Assembly: GCA_036641735.1 (NCBI GenBank)
Contig: JAVWEG010000101.1
Coordinates: 1 to 5,477 of the forward strand
From: JAGPHI01 sp036641735
Lineage (GTDB): Bacteria; Bacillota; Clostridia; Oscillospirales; Ruminococcaceae
DNA: 5,477 nt
Direction of reading: 5' to 3'
Below, in pieces: positions 4,220-5,477 of this stretch (position 1 is its first letter; every line of letters starts with the position of its first letter). Under the pieces are notes generated by a model. The model searched no databases and was not told the origin of the DNA. It saw only the letters and a program-made list of their open reading frames with translations. Made by a program: the position numbers and the translations under genes.

Positions 4220-5477
4220 CTATATCCAGCTTTTACTGCGCTCCACCGCTTTATCCCAGCCATTTACAAGGCGCGTAATCTCCGCTTTGTCCATCTGCGG
4301 AGAATAAAGCTTATCCAGTGTCCACTGTGCCTTGATATCGTTTTTGTCTTTCCATACTCCTACGGCAAGCCCTGCAAGATAAGCAGCTCCAAGCGCTGTT
4401 GTCTCTCTAATCATCGGTCTGCGCACCGTTACCTCTGTAATATCCGCCTCAAACTGCATAAGCAAATCATTAGCCGATGCTCCGCCGTCCACCTTCAGCT
4501 CTTTTATCGTTGCGCCTGCATCTGCCTGCATAGCCACAAGCACATCTCGCGTTTGGTACGCTATAGCTTCAAGCGAGGCTCTTATAATATGGTTACGTCC
4601 CGTGCCTCTTGTAAGCCCGAATATTGCGCCGCGCGCATACATATCCCAGTGCGGTGCGCCAAGCCCTGTAAAAGCAGGTACCACATACACTCCGCCGTTA
4701 TCCTTTACCTTACGGGCAAAATATTCACTGTCGGCGCTCTCGTTTATCAAACACATTTCATCACGCAGCCATTGTATTACAGCGCCGCCCACAAACACAC
4801 TGCCCTCTAAAGCATACTGCACCTTACCATTTATACCTATGGCAATAGTGGTAAGCATACCATTTTGGCTCATCACAGGCTTATCCCCTGTGTTCATTAA
4901 CATAAAACAGCCTGTGCCATATGTATTTTTTACATCGCCTACTTCAAAGCACGTTTGCCCAAACAATGCCGCCTGCTGGTCTCCCGCTATGCCTGCAATC
5001 GGTATTTCAGCGCCCGAAAGGCTTGCTGTACCATATACCTCGCTCGACGAGCGCACTTCAGGCAGCATATTCATCGGCACACGCAAAAGCTCGCACAATT
5101 CTTTATCCCACTCTAAAGTATGTATATTATATAGCATTGTACGGGAAGCATTAGTGTAATCGGTAACAAATGCCCTGCCGCTTGTAAGCTTCCATATCAG
5201 CCACGTATCCACAGTGCCAAACATCAGCTCTCCGCGATTAGCCTTATCTCGCGCGCCCTCCACATTATCAAGTATCCATTGTATTTTTGTAGCGGAAAAA
5301 TAAGCATCTATTCTAAGCCCTGTTTTACGCAGTATTTCATCTGCGTGTCCTTGCTTTTCAAGCTCGGTGCATATATTTGCCGTACGTCTGCATTGCCATA
5401 CTATTGCGTTATATATTGGTCTGCCTGTATCTTTTTCCCATACTATCGTGGTTTCTCGCTGATTGGTAATGCCAATG
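4220..5477 (-). CDS. glpK: Glycerol kinase, 5' end outside window
   Basis: The frame is open from the window edge (first whole codon 5476-5474) to TAG at 4222-4220, 418 residues. The family has about 500, so roughly 80 N-terminal residues are missing. It phosphorylates glycerol with ATP to sn-glycerol 3-phosphate in the cytoplasm. Motifs in order (partial-protein numbering): GITNQRETT (2-10), where the Arg-Glu pair binds glycerol; YNAIVWQCRRT (22-32); FGGY signature YFSATKIQWILDN (59-71); IAGDQQAALFGQ (163-174) with the catalytic-base Asp; YGTGCFMLMNTG (186-197); second FGGY signature GGVYVVPAFTGLGAPHW (261-277); and KVDGGASANDLLMQ (328-341) of the ATP-side domain. The GTG at 5263 is an internal codon, not a start. 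The loop before GDQQ lacks the histidine that HPr phosphorylates in other Firmicutes (see findings). Expected partners such as glpF or glpD are not in view. Confidence 0.97.
   Translation of the reverse strand, partial: IGITNQRETTIVWEKDTGRPIYNAIVWQCRRTANICTELEKQGHADEILRKTGLRIDAYFSATKIQWILDNVEGARDKANRGELMFGTVDTWLIWKLTSGRAFVTDYTNASRTMLYNIHTLEWDKELCELLRVPMNMLPEVRSSSEVYGTASLSGAEIPIAGIAGDQQAALFGQTCFEVGDVKNTYGTGCFMLMNTGDKPVMSQNGMLTTIAIGINGKVQYALEGSVFVGGAVIQWLRDEMCLINESADSEYFARKVKDNGGVYVVPAFTGLGAPHWDMYARGAIFGLTRGTGRNHIIRASLEAIAYQTRDVLVAMQADAGATIKELKVDGGASANDLLMQFEADITEVTVRRPMIRETTALGAAYLAGLAVGVWKDKNDIKAQWTLDKLYSPQMDKAEITRLVNGWDKAVERSKSWI

Noticed and set aside
4602..5159. 185-residue + strand open frame inside glpK
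   Set aside because: It is antisense to a strongly conserved enzyme, with no recognisable motif and no ribosome site.

Overview
The window reads as the chromosome of a low-GC Gram-positive bacterium, most likely an anaerobic member of the Clostridia. The evidence is the RsgI-type membrane proteins, an ECF-family sigma factor, strong AGGAGG-like ribosome sites, sigma-A-like promoters and intrinsic terminators. I cannot name a genus from sequence alone. There is one gene on the + strand, cut at the left edge, and five on the - strand, the last cut at the right edge. Coding density is high, and no gene-free stretch exceeds about 170 bases.

Layout from left to right: the 3' end of a methyl-accepting chemotaxis protein gene (+, 1-390); a strong hairpin terminator between convergent genes (400-439); an RsgI-like membrane anti-sigma protein with a long acidic tail (-, 451-1581, TTG start); an ECF sigma factor (-, 1584-2162); a 154-base gap holding a promoter candidate and short repeats; a second RsgI-like membrane protein with almost no cytoplasmic part and an 11-residue acidic repeat (-, 2317-3303); a gap with a terminator and a weak promoter candidate; a small single-pass membrane protein of unknown function with a Ser/Ala/Glu-rich linker (-, 3471-4046); a well-formed promoter overlapping a perfect 12-base palindrome; and the 3' five-sixths of glycerol kinase glpK (-, 4220-5477).

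The core of interest is 451-3303. The sigma factor and the first RsgI-like protein lie two bases apart, and the ribosome site of the second gene is inside the last codons of the first, so they are almost certainly co-translated as a sigma/anti-sigma pair. Both RsgI-like proteins share the juxtamembrane block IDVNPSFE, which matches the Asn-Pro autoproteolysis site known in RsgI proteins, and both end in roughly 100-130 residues of Asp/Glu/Ser-rich, probably disordered sequence outside the cell. By analogy with B. subtilis RsgI, such tails may report on the state of the cell wall. The second protein keeps the outer half but has only about 11 residues in the cytoplasm, so it cannot hold a conventional anti-sigma domain. 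It may be a decoy, a co-sensor or a regulator of the first. The small membrane protein upstream has a similar plan (one membrane helix, disordered Glu/Pro/Ser linker) and shares an EPPEAS peptide with the anti-sigma tail. The working model, which is inference, is an envelope-stress signalling locus with two paralogous sensors for one sigma factor.
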